Part shown: positions 38,740 to 46,000 of the stretch, piece after piece
Numbering within the stretch: position 1 is the stretch's first letter
How the letters are laid out: every line of letters begins with the position of its first letter
NCBI GenBank assembly: GCA_965230755.1
Contig: CBDDLT010000005.1
Coordinates: forward strand, 186,001-250,000
Reading direction: 5' to 3'
From: DATFJT01 sp965230755
Lineage (GTDB): Bacteria; Bacteroidota; Bacteroidia; Chitinophagales; Saprospiraceae
Length of the DNA stretch: 64,000 nt
Notes under the pieces: model-generated
Databases searched by the model: none
What the model saw: the letters and a program-made list of their open reading frames with translations, nothing else
What the model was told of the DNA's origin: nothing
Position numbers and translations under genes: made by a program

Positions 38740-39096
38740 ATGCAAGAGATTTACTTTACAAGCCAAGGCACTTTCGCCCCAATTAGTCAGAAACTATTCA
38801 TTGACAACGAAACCAAGGCAAATGAACCCTTTTTAATTACTTTGGAACAGGCTGCCCTAATGTTAAACTTTGAATCAATTGAAGCCTTTGAAAAGGAACT
38901 TTACGAACGATTCATTCTCATGGGAAATAAAGACAATCGAAACAAACCTTTTCGTATCCATTTAGATAATGGATTGTTCGCCCTCCAGGTATCCGAGTTT
39001 GTCTACCAAGGCAAGTTCAGGCTAAATTACAAGACGTTCATGACGAGTAAGGGCCTAGAATGGATCAGTGGAGAACTTGAAGTACAATCAAAATAA
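38740..39096 (+). CDS. Unknown element protein (118 aa)
   Basis: Directly behind the integrase (6 bp) and so probably in its operon. The protein is soluble; residues 30-60 (ITLEQAALMLNFESIEAFEKELYERF) look helical like an HTH scaffold. The C-terminus (NYKTFMTSKGLEWISGEL) recalls the winged-helix end of phage antirepressor KilAC domains. The resemblance is weak and no function is assigned. Confidence 0.7.
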   Translation: MQEIYFTSQGTFAPISQKLFIDNETKANEPFLITLEQAALMLNFESIEAFEKELYERFILMGNKDNRNKPFRIHLDNGLFALQVSEFVYQGKFRLNYKTFMTSKGLEWISGELEVQSK

Positions 39097-39131
39097 AAAG
39101 GCAAGACAAGGAATTTACGTCGCCAGCCTAG

Positions 39132-40040
39132 ATGAATGACCTCGATTTCTTTAAGATGGAAGAATTTAGTTTTAATAAGGCCTTAGAAGAATTTTTGACC
39201 AATGGGCAGAATCCAATAAATGAAGGTAATTACGCCAAGGCCTATATTAAAATGAGGTTAAAATTCTTGGAGTTTGGAAAGTATCAAAGATTTATATGGG
39301 ATAGCAAAGATGATAACATTACTAAAATGTTATCGAGTATTGTTCAACGCATAAATGACATCAAAGAAGAAGTCCAAGAAAAGTGGGTTAAAGAACAATT
39401 AATCCGCATAGAACAACTTAACGCAATTCATGAACTACTTGCCTTTGAACAAGAATATAGTGATGTGTTTTTTTCAATTGGCACGAAGTACTCTAACAAT
39501 AAGACCTATCATTTCTTTCCCGATGTAAGCCACTACACGAGATGGGAACCAGGGTATGAATCTATTAAAATTGTTCGAATCGGGAATAAAATAATTAGCA
39601 GAGACGGAAGAATATCAAGGGCCATCAAATCAAGAAACAAGCAATTGGAAAACGTTGCTCCTATTAATTATAAAAAAACCATTGATCAACCTGAAGATCA
39701 GTATACACTAGAACATATAATCAGTCATAAAAATGTTACTGGTGTAATAGAAGAAATAAAGAAACTATGCCAAGGTAAAAAGGGCAAGGATATAGCAATA
39801 CTCTTTATTGCCTTGGACGAATTAGGTGTCATCCCCAAAAATATAACGTCAAAGAAGTTTCACGATTCTTGTAAAAATTCATTTGATTGGGATATTGGTG
39901 TTCTTAGATCAATGACCAAATTCAAGAAAAGTTATAGATATAGTGAAGTTTATGATGAAACCGAGATAACACCTGATGGGAAGGAGAAAGACAGAATAGT
40001 ATCTGCCATATCTGCCATGTCTGCCACTAAAGAAAACTAG
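39132..40040 (+). CDS. Unknown element protein (302 aa)
   Basis: A soluble, mostly helical 302-residue protein. The N-terminal 110 residues are charged helices. The C-terminal part (KGKDIAILFIALDELGVIPKNITSKKFHDSCKNSF) resembles the end of uncharacterised proteins common on Bacteroidota integrative elements, with a helix, an L-G-x-I-P loop and a second helix. No enzyme motif seen. It starts 35 bp after the 118-codon gene. Confidence 0.72.
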   Translation: MNDLDFFKMEEFSFNKALEEFLTNGQNPINEGNYAKAYIKMRLKFLEFGKYQRFIWDSKDDNITKMLSSIVQRINDIKEEVQEKWVKEQLIRIEQLNAIHELLAFEQEYSDVFFSIGTKYSNNKTYHFFPDVSHYTRWEPGYESIKIVRIGNKIISRDGRISRAIKSRNKQLENVAPINYKKTIDQPEDQYTLEHIISHKNVTGVIEEIKKLCQGKKGKDIAILFIALDELGVIPKNITSKKFHDSCKNSFDWDIGVLRSMTKFKKSYRYSEVYDETEITPDGKEKDRIVSAISAMSATKEN

Positions 40041-40140
40041 TTCAAAGTTCCAATTTATTCCTCGGAACTTCTTGGAACCTTTGTTTTGTGGAATTGAGTA
40101 GCATCCTCTCTAATTTTACTTTCAAATAAAAATTAAAGAA

Positions 40141-40422
40141 ATGGAAAGTTTACAATTTATTGGTACATCACCAGATGTGATTGTCCGGAAAATTCTAACT
40201 GGCGTAGATGAACGTCTAAATGACTTAAAGGATCAATTTCAGCCGAAAGAACCAGAGGAATACTTGACTAGGAAGCAAGTATCTGAATTACTGCAAGTAG
40301 ACCTATCAACTTTGCACAGATGGACTAAATGTGGCAAGTTAATTGCCTATGGCATAGGCAACAGGGTCTACTACAAGAGGACCGAAGTTGAACAGGCATT
40401 ATTAACTCAAAATTCGCACTAA
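40141..40422 (+). CDS. Excisionase-like MerR-type HTH protein
   Basis: A 93-residue protein with an HTH_17 domain in its C-terminal half: YLTRKQVSELLQVDLSTLHRWTKCGKLIAYGIGNRVYYKRTEVEQAL. The first 40 residues are an amphipathic helix that may mediate dimerisation. Proteins of this family on Bacteroidota elements act as excisionases or local repressors, and its position on an integrase-bearing element supports such a role. It could bind the 21-bp end repeats (inference). The next gene begins 2 bp after its stop. Confidence 0.85.
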   Translation: MESLQFIGTSPDVIVRKILTGVDERLNDLKDQFQPKEPEEYLTRKQVSELLQVDLSTLHRWTKCGKLIAYGIGNRVYYKRTEVEQALLTQNSH

Positions 40423-40424
40423 TT

Positions 40425-40772
40425 ATGACAAAAAAAATCCAATATACTTATACGTTGTCAAAAGAGACAAAGACAACAAGACACTATTTAATTGACCATT
40501 CCGATAACGAGAATCAGGTATTCAGTGATAGGATTAGGATATCCCATAACAGGAAATTCAATAATTCACCACATGATTATTTTGTTCACGAACGAAACAA
40601 TCCTAATAGATGGAATAAAACAACCACTACTGGATTAATGAGAACAAATAAACCTAATCAATATGAGGGTGATATAATAGATTCTCAAAAAAGGAAGCAA
40701 CATAAGGTGCTGTTCGAATTTATTGGAGATACACTTTTAGTTGACGTTCACTTAAATTATTTCAGACTATAA
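40425..40772 (+). CDS. Unknown element protein (115 aa)
   Basis: A basic, beta-rich 115-residue protein beginning KKIQYTYTLSKETKTTRHYLID and ending LFEFIGDTLLVDVHLNYFRL. It has no membrane segment or recognised motif. It is separated by 2 bp from the HTH gene, and a terminator follows directly. A small single-stranded-DNA or regulator-type role is possible but unsupported. Confidence 0.65.
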   Translation: MTKKIQYTYTLSKETKTTRHYLIDHSDNENQVFSDRIRISHNRKFNNSPHDYFVHERNNPNRWNKTTTTGLMRTNKPNQYEGDIIDSQKRKQHKVLFEFIGDTLLVDVHLNYFRL

Positions 40773-40776
40773 AATA

Positions 40777-40809
40777 AAAAAGGGTGTACTGATTGGTACG
40801 CCCCTTTTT
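40777..40809 (+). terminator. Terminator inside the element
   Basis: AAAAGGGTGTAC pairs with GTACGCCCCTTTTT through one G-T pair and ends in a T run, 5 bp after the 115-codon gene. It ends the int-to-115-codon transcription unit and isolates the following replication-type gene. Confidence 0.8.
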
Positions 40810-40872
40810 GTTCAATTGTATTCTAAACCTAATTAGAATTACTCAAATATACGCCTTTTAATTAAGTATCAA

Positions 40873-42180
40873 TTGATAGATTATAAAGTAAACAAAACAG
40901 TAGACCAAGAGACCATAAATAAGGTATTAGATTTTTTTAATGATCAATGTATAACTCCTGAATATTACGAAGTTCCCTCAACCGCCGATAAGCACCATAA
41001 AACTTCGCATGTATATACCTATTTGGACCAAGAGACTGTACTAACAAGATACAGTCATAAAGACTCGGGAGAATTGTTGCATGAATGCCTCTACTTTAAT
41101 ATAAAACCCCACTATCTCTTTAATAGCAATGCGCATAACGCCAACTATTTTAGTCCAAAAGATTGCATAAAAACACTTAAAGACTTTTTTGGCCCATTTG
41201 ATATTGACTATGAATTACTAGAACCCATTAAAATTGAATACGGCCTAAACTTCTACCAGCCTTATGAACCGGAGAAGGTCATATCTTTATCACCCTACCA
41301 AGGCAAAAACCGTCCTAGGTTTGATCTAGGAGATAACAAAACCGGATATCAGTATCACAAAAAGACACCTGGCAGAATCAAGCATTACAATACTTTTAAG
41401 TATTACTGTAAGGGGTTGCACAATGACTACCACCTTTACGAGTATTGTCATCGAAATACTTTGAGAGCAGAAATAAAATGCTATCAGAAGGAAAGAATCA
41501 AGAAGGACGGCATCAATTCACTTGCAGACCTTTTGAATGTAGAGAGTTATATTCCCTTAGTAATGAATTTAAGGAATGAGTTTCGCCGATTACTCATTCT
41601 AGATAGGATAACCCCAATAGAAGAATTCAATCTCTCTAAAACAGCAAAAAATAGATTCGAAAAGTATTTGCATTCAGAAACCTGGGATGACTTTTGTAAT
41701 GATAGTTACCGGAATAAGTATGCCAATAATTATAAATCATATTTACGACTCTTGGATCGGTTCGATGGGAATGTAAAAAACAATCTTACAGGCCACTTTG
41801 AAAACCAACTCCAAAAACTAGAAAAGTGTGCAAAATGGACATACGTTAATAGTCCAATATGCACACCTACGGAATCAACCAACCAAGGCATTCAAGACTC
41901 GGATAATGGTATCTGTTCGGAGAGCATCAAACTGCTCCATTGGGATCACCCTATTCGCAAAAAAACAAGAAATGATAAAGATAATCCTAGAAACAATCTA
42001 GCCAGTGGAATTAAGGCAAGACAAGAAAGATGTCAAGCAAGTGGTCAGCAATCACTATTTCCATTGGGTGAGCAAATCAGTAAAACCAAACTAAAACTAC
42101 TAATGCCTTGGATTGGAACGAAGTATGATCTATTTCCTAGCCTTGGTATTGATAATCCCGATGAGTTTTTAAGTGAATGA
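40873..42180 (+). CDS. Replication-initiator-like protein of Bacteroidota mobile elements
   Basis: This 435-residue protein starts at TTG (40873); no in-frame ATG lies near it. Its central region follows the pattern of phage/plasmid gene II/X-like and Bacteroidota element proteins: EPIKIEYGLNFYQPYEPEKV, a degenerate YQYHKKTPGRIKHYNTFKYY region, then LRAEIKCYQKERIKKDGI and NSLADLLNVE. A candidate His cluster is IKPHYLFNSNAHN. An iteron-like array begins 18 bp after the stop codon, which supports a replication role. Assignment rests on remembered family patterns and context, not on a clear HUH motif, so it stays provisional. Confidence 0.62.
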   Translation: MIDYKVNKTVDQETINKVLDFFNDQCITPEYYEVPSTADKHHKTSHVYTYLDQETVLTRYSHKDSGELLHECLYFNIKPHYLFNSNAHNANYFSPKDCIKTLKDFFGPFDIDYELLEPIKIEYGLNFYQPYEPEKVISLSPYQGKNRPRFDLGDNKTGYQYHKKTPGRIKHYNTFKYYCKGLHNDYHLYEYCHRNTLRAEIKCYQKERIKKDGINSLADLLNVESYIPLVMNLRNEFRRLLILDRITPIEEFNLSKTAKNRFEKYLHSETWDDFCNDSYRNKYANNYKSYLRLLDRFDGNVKNNLTGHFENQLQKLEKCAKWTYVNSPICTPTESTNQGIQDSDNGICSESIKLLHWDHPIRKKTRNDKDNPRNNLASGIKARQERCQASGQQSLFPLGEQISKTKLKLLMPWIGTKYDLFPSLGIDNPDEFLSE

Positions 42181-42197
42181 AGAATACTTGCACCTCT

Positions 42198-42545
42198 CAT
42201 GCGTGCGAAGGTTTTTTACTAGTCCTAAACACGCACGAAGGTTTTTCTTAGGTCTATACGCACGTGCAAGGTTTTTTAGAAATCATAACGCATGCGGAGG
42301 AGATCAAGAGTATTTCGGCACAATAAAAAGTATGGGGCAGTCACTATACACACGCACGAAGATTATTCTACGGTCACAATTACAACTCCTAAGAATTCTC
42401 TTACTCGTAAAAAGGAATGGGGGGGTCATATACGCACATGAAGATTTTTCTTACATATAAAAGGAGTGGGCAGCACTATTCCTACGTTGAGTTTATTGAA
42501 ATCACTCATGCGCATGTAGGAGCAAAGATTTTTTCACGGTCACAT
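42198..42545 (+). repeat. Iteron-like repeat array behind the replication-type gene
   Basis: Copies of a motif with consensus ACGCACGAAGGTTTTTTCT occur at 42201-42220, 42231-42250 and 42261-42280, with an exact 30-bp period. A degenerate fourth copy lies at about 42288-42305. Looser copies follow at 42352-42370, 42432-42453 and about 42520-42545, together with partly repeated ATGGGG..GTCA..ATA and CGGTCACA segments. Short frames at 42173-42460 and 42417-42620 run through these repeats and are not believed to be genes. The array is a candidate origin or protein-binding region. Confidence 0.65.
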
Positions 42546-42593
42546 TCATACACTGAGGAGTATTATTGTATGAAATATCCCAATATGGCACAT

Positions 42594-42614
42594 CGTTGGG
42601 AAATGGTTGGGAAA
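42594..42614 (+). repeat. 21-bp element-end repeat, right copy
   Basis: Identical to 37311-37331 in sequence and orientation, 55 bp inside attR. It carries the same pair of GTTGGGAAA motifs 11 bp apart. Unlike the left copy it is not followed by a -7 box. Confidence 0.75.
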
Positions 42615-42621
42615 ATATAAA

Positions 42622-42661
42622 ATAAAAAATCGCAAGCAATTGACATCCAACTACTTGCGAT
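42622..42661 (-). terminator. Element-borne terminator facing tRNA-Asp
   Basis: Arms ATCGCAAG (42629-42636) and CTTGCGAT (42654-42661); on the minus strand the stem is followed by TTTTTTATTTTAT. It ends transcripts that leave the tRNA-Asp gene, and it lies inside the element just before attR. Confidence 0.8.
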
Positions 42662-42669
42662 AATTAATT

Positions 42670-42684
42670 GCGGTCCGGACGGGA
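42670..42684. repeat. attR core repeat within tRNA-Asp
   Basis: The same 15 bp as attL; here it forms the 3' end of the intact tRNA gene (discriminator, acceptor 3' strand and start of the T arm). Confidence 0.85.
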
Positions 42685-42744
42685 CTCGAACCCGCGACCC
42701 CCTGCGTGACAGGCAGGTATTCTAACCAACTGAACTACCGAACC
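42671..42744 (-). tRNA. tRNA-Asp (anticodon GUC)
   Basis: On the minus strand a 74-nt cloverleaf is read. The acceptor GGTTCGG pairs with CCGGACC through one G-T pair. The D arm contains AGTTGGTTAGA, the anticodon loop is CCTGTCACG with anticodon GTC, and the T arm is CGGGTTCGAGTCCCG. The 3' CCA is not encoded. It is the target of the integrated element, which left the tRNA sequence intact. Confidence 0.97.
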
Positions 42745-42791
42745 AAATTTTCAATTCTTAAAAAGAATGCTCCTTTCATTTAAGGAGATGG

Positions 42792-42822
42792 CAAATTTAA
42801 AACAAACTTTGTTTTATTGCAA
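42792..42822 (-). promoter_or_regulatory. Promoter of tRNA-Asp
   Basis: On the minus strand TTG (42822-42820), 20 bp, then TAAATTTG (42799-42792), an exact TAnnTTTG match. The tRNA 5' end is 47 bp further on. Confidence 0.6.
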
Positions 42823-42882
42823 TCTTTTTTGAATTATTTAATTCATAAAACTAAAAAAAACTGAAGTTTTTTACGACAGTAC

Positions 42883-42916
42883 TTGAATAACAATCAATTG
42901 TATTATCTTACCTTTG
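42883..42916 (+). promoter_or_regulatory. Possible accA promoter
   Basis: TACCTTTG (42909-42916) matches the -7 consensus; a TTG at 42883-42885 is 23 bp upstream, slightly far. It lies 29 bp before ATG at 42946, which argues against the longer frame that would start at TTG 42883. Confidence 0.4.
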
Positions 42917-42945
42917 GTATTCATTTAACCAAAAAATCAGCGTCT

Positions 42946-43926
42946 ATGGTTTTTCTAGAATTTGAAAAAAATCTCGAGAGCTTATACCAACAATTAGAAA
43001 AGATAAGAGAGGTAGCAGAGGAAGGCGTAATTGATGTGGAGGATAAGATCAAAGAGTTAGAACGCAAGATAAAGGCTGAACAGAAAGAAATTTACGGAAA
43101 TCTTACGGGTTGGCAGAAAGTATTGCTTTCAAGACATCCCAATAGACCGCACAGTTCTTTTTACATACAACAAATGTGTAGAAAATTCATCGAATTACAC
43201 GGTGATAGAAAATACGGTGATGATCATGCTATTATTGGGGGTATTGCCAATATTGACGGTCAGCCTGTAGTGATTATTGGCCAAGAGAAGGGAAATAATA
43301 CTAAGGAAAGAAAACACCATAATTTTGGAATGCCAAATCCTGAAGGTTATAGAAAGGCTCTTAGGTTAATGAAGTTAGCGGAAAGATTCAAGATGCCGGT
43401 CATTTGCCTTATTGACACTCCTGGCGCATACCCAGGAATTGAGGCAGAGGAAAGAGGACAGGCTGAAGCTATTGCCAGAAATCTTTTTGAAATGGCACAA
43501 TTGAGGACTCCGATTATTTGTGTTGTAATTGGCGAGGGAGCTAGTGGTGGAGCCTTGGGTATAGGATTGGGAGATCGAGTTATTATGTTAGAAAACACAT
43601 GGTATTCTGTGATTTCACCGGAAAGTTGTTCAAGTATTCTTTGGCGTTCTTGGGACAATAAGATGCAAGCTGCGGAAGCGCTTAAACTCACTGCAGAACA
43701 TATGCTCGAATTTGGACTTATTGATGATATTATCAGGGAGCCTCTTGGAGGGGCACATTCGAATGCAGAAGAAATGGCACGGATTCTGAAAAAGCATATA
43801 AAGAAAGAAATTGCTCAATTGAAAACTCTGGATACTGATCAACTAATTTCTAATAGAATTGACAAGTATGGCCAAATGGGCAAATTCAAAGAGCTCAAAG
43901 AAAAATCTATTGTGACGGCAAAGTAG
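42946..43926 (+). CDS. accA: Acetyl-CoA carboxylase carboxyltransferase subunit alpha
   Basis: From ATG at 42946 (MVFLEFEKNLESL) the product is 326 residues, close to the usual 317-325. It has the N-terminal coiled coil, the zinc-free alpha-subunit core FIELHGDRKYGDDHAIIGG, the IGQEKG segment, the CoA/biotin site CLIDTPGAYPGIEAEERGQ and the oxyanion region VIGEGASGGALGIGLGD. With AccD it transfers carboxyl from biotin to acetyl-CoA to form malonyl-CoA for fatty acid synthesis. The upstream TTG start would add 21 residues that do not resemble the family. Confidence 0.96.
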   Translation: MVFLEFEKNLESLYQQLEKIREVAEEGVIDVEDKIKELERKIKAEQKEIYGNLTGWQKVLLSRHPNRPHSSFYIQQMCRKFIELHGDRKYGDDHAIIGGIANIDGQPVVIIGQEKGNNTKERKHHNFGMPNPEGYRKALRLMKLAERFKMPVICLIDTPGAYPGIEAEERGQAEAIARNLFEMAQLRTPIICVVIGEGASGGALGIGLGDRVIMLENTWYSVISPESCSSILWRSWDNKMQAAEALKLTAEHMLEFGLIDDIIREPLGGAHSNAEEMARILKKHIKKEIAQLKTLDTDQLISNRIDKYGQMGKFKELKEKSIVTAK

Positions 43927-43931
43927 TTTGA

Positions 43932-45842
43932 ATGGCCAAGAACGTAAAGAACAGTTCGAAAAAAAGCAAAAAAAAAGTTAGACCTAAAAAATGGATATGG
44001 AAAAAACATATCCCAGCACTTAGTATTTTATTTCTACTCGGTTTTGCCCTTTACTTTCAGAGTATCTACTTCGAGTATGTCTTGGATGACAAAATCGTTC
44101 TTACAGAGAATGACTACGTAAAGGAGAAGTGGGCTGGAATTCCAAAGATTTTGAGTTCGGATAGCTTTGAAGGGTATTTCAAAGAACAAAAAGATCTGCT
44201 TCAAGGAGCACGTTATCGCCCTTTTTCAATAGCAGCTTTTGCCGTAGAATATGGTATAGTTGGAGAAGCAAATCCTATGGTCAGTCATCTGATCAATATC
44301 GTTCTTTACGGTTTCTTGGCTTGTCTGATTTACTTCTTAATGTTTAGATTGAACATTTCATGGCCCCATAAATCATGGTATTTTTCATTGCCTTTTATAG
44401 TCGCATTATTATATGTATTGCATCCTCTTCACATTGAAGCGGTTGCCAACGTCAAGGGTCGCGATGAATTACTGACTTTTATTTTCAGTATCATCAGTTT
44501 TCTGTGTATTTACCGATACTCCTATCAAAGGCAATTGAGCTTTTTAATATTGGGCTCCGTTTCGTTTTTTGCAGCTTTAATGTTCAAGGAAAATGCGCTT
44601 CCATTTCTCGCCGTTATTCCCGCTTCCTTATGGGTATTCCGCAAGAAGGACCTCAATTTTCTAGTGTTGCCGTTTGTAGCTTTGCTCATTCCTACTATTA
44701 TTTATTTTATCATTCGACTACAAGTGATCGGTTACTTGATCGATCCTCCCGGAAAAAAAATTACGGATTTATTGAATAATCCTTTTGCGGAGATGAATTC
44801 CGGTGAAAGACTAGCGACAATCTTTTACACCTTGCTCGAGTATTTAAAACTTCAGGTGTTTCCACACCCGCTAACCCACGACTATTATCCTTACCATATC
44901 CCAAAAATGACTTGGTCTAACGCGGTAGTTTATCTCTCGTTCTTGATCAATGCGATTCTATTCGCTTTGAGTTTATGGGGTATCTTCAAAAGGAAAGCAT
45001 GGGGCTTTTTTCTCTTTTTCTATTTTGCCAGTGTTTCAATTGTCAGTAATATTTTGATTTCCGTAGGGGTATTCATGAATGAACGATTTGTATTTATCGC
45101 ATCGCTTGGATTTTGCTTTTTAATACCTTGGGTGGTTCAGAAGGGAGCTGAGCGATTTTCATTCGATAGCAAAATTATTCTAGGGAGTTTTGTTGCCGGA
45201 TTATCCATACTCTTTGTTCTAAAGGATTTGGATAGAATCCCTGATTGGAAAAACCCTTTTACCTTGAATGAATCCGCTATTAAGGTTTCGAAAAATAGTG
45301 CTCGAGCCAATTGCTTCTACGGCGTTGAATTATACAAAAAGGCTCAGAATGAGACCGATAATTCTGTAAAACAAGATTTACTTAAGGAAGCAGCAGGATA
45401 TGTTGATCGCGCTATTGAGATATATCCAGAATATGGTAGTGCCTTGAAAATGAAAGCTGGAATTTTGGGTGCGCAATACACTGGAATACAAGATCGGGAA
45501 AAAACCTTGGATCAGTTTTTTGAAATCATGCAGGACAAGCATATTCCTTATGTTCATCAATTCATCATGGACTACTTATCGAAGAACCCTGATAATATAG
45601 ACGCTATACTACAATTCTATCATCGACTGGGATTTGAGACCTATTATAGTAAACTGAATAATTCAAAATTAGCACTGGTCTCGTTGGAAAACGCTTTGCG
45701 CTTAGACCCAGAATCTCCTTTCATTCTAAGAGACTTAGCGATAATATACCATAGAGTAGGTAACTCGAAATCCAAGGCTATGGCTACTAAAGCATTGGCC
45801 TATTACCCGAATGATCAAGCTTTAATAAAAATATTGCAGTGA
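43932..45842 (+). CDS. TMTC-like polytopic glycosyltransferase with C-terminal TPRs
   Basis: This 636-residue inner-membrane protein starts 5 bp after accA. A lysine-rich cytoplasmic N-terminus leads into about ten transmembrane helices. The first periplasmic loop has the catalytic acidic pair (YVLDDKIVLTEN) and ARYRPFS; a later helix pair carries LHPLHIEAVANVKGRDELL. The C-terminal about 190 residues are TPR units (ANCFYGVELYKKA, ALRLDPESPFILRDLAIIY). This is the layout of DUF1736/TMTC O-mannosyltransferases of the GT-C superfamily. Donor and acceptor here are unknown; a lipid-linked sugar donor and exported protein acceptors are inferred. Confidence 0.85.
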   Translation: MAKNVKNSSKKSKKKVRPKKWIWKKHIPALSILFLLGFALYFQSIYFEYVLDDKIVLTENDYVKEKWAGIPKILSSDSFEGYFKEQKDLLQGARYRPFSIAAFAVEYGIVGEANPMVSHLINIVLYGFLACLIYFLMFRLNISWPHKSWYFSLPFIVALLYVLHPLHIEAVANVKGRDELLTFIFSIISFLCIYRYSYQRQLSFLILGSVSFFAALMFKENALPFLAVIPASLWVFRKKDLNFLVLPFVALLIPTIIYFIIRLQVIGYLIDPPGKKITDLLNNPFAEMNSGERLATIFYTLLEYLKLQVFPHPLTHDYYPYHIPKMTWSNAVVYLSFLINAILFALSLWGIFKRKAWGFFLFFYFASVSIVSNILISVGVFMNERFVFIASLGFCFLIPWVVQKGAERFSFDSKIILGSFVAGLSILFVLKDLDRIPDWKNPFTLNESAIKVSKNSARANCFYGVELYKKAQNETDNSVKQDLLKEAAGYVDRAIEIYPEYGSALKMKAGILGAQYTGIQDREKTLDQFFEIMQDKHIPYVHQFIMDYLSKNPDNIDAILQFYHRLGFETYYSKLNNSKLALVSLENALRLDPESPFILRDLAIIYHRVGNSKSKAMATKALAYYPNDQALIKILQ

Positions 45843-45904
45843 TAATGGAATGGTTTCCATTTTATTATCAAAACAATAGGCATGCAAAAATTTTATCATA
45901 TTAA

Positions 45905-45935
45905 TTGGAAAAACGGGTGTGCTTGATTACCTTTG
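45905..45935 (+). promoter_or_regulatory. Bacteroidota-type promoter of M23 peptidase gene
   Basis: TTG (45905-45907), 20 bp, TACCTTTG (45928-45935; TAnnTTTG). The ATG at 46001 is 65 bp downstream. Confidence 0.55.
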
Positions 45936-46000
45936 ATTTATTCCTTATTTTTACGAAAACATTGGCCAACTGAAATCACCAAATTAAACCGGAACAAGTA

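Larger units (their letters stand above)
37157..42684. mobile_element. 5.5-kb integrated element at the tRNA-Asp 3' end
   Basis: The element is bounded by a 15-bp perfect direct repeat (GCGGTCCGGACGGGA) at 37157-37171 and 42670-42684, the second copy being the 3' end of the intact tRNA-Asp gene. Inside are, in order, a tyrosine integrase, a 118-codon gene, a 302-codon gene, an excisionase-like HTH gene, a 115-codon gene, a replication-initiator-like gene, an iteron-like repeat array, and a terminator facing the tRNA. All six genes are on the plus strand. A 21-bp repeat is found near both ends. No capsid, packaging, conjugation or known defence gene was recognised. The integrase position and the tRNA target are those of integrative elements; autonomous or satellite lifestyle is undecided. 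Confidence 0.85.

Noticed and set aside
42198..42310. A CRISPR array because of the exact 30-bp spacing
   Set aside because: Only three good copies occur, the conserved part takes up about 20 of the 30 bp, spacers would be only about 10 bp, and no cas gene is present.
42173..42620. Two overlapping short frames (95 and 67 codons) behind the Rep-like gene
   Set aside because: Their products (RRFF-type repeats) are direct translations of the iteron-like DNA repeats. One starts at GTG inside the previous gene; neither resembles a protein family.
37157..42684. An inovirus (filamentous) prophage, suggested by the gene II/X-like protein
   Set aside because: No Zot-like ATPase, coat or pilot protein genes are seen and the gene order does not fit.
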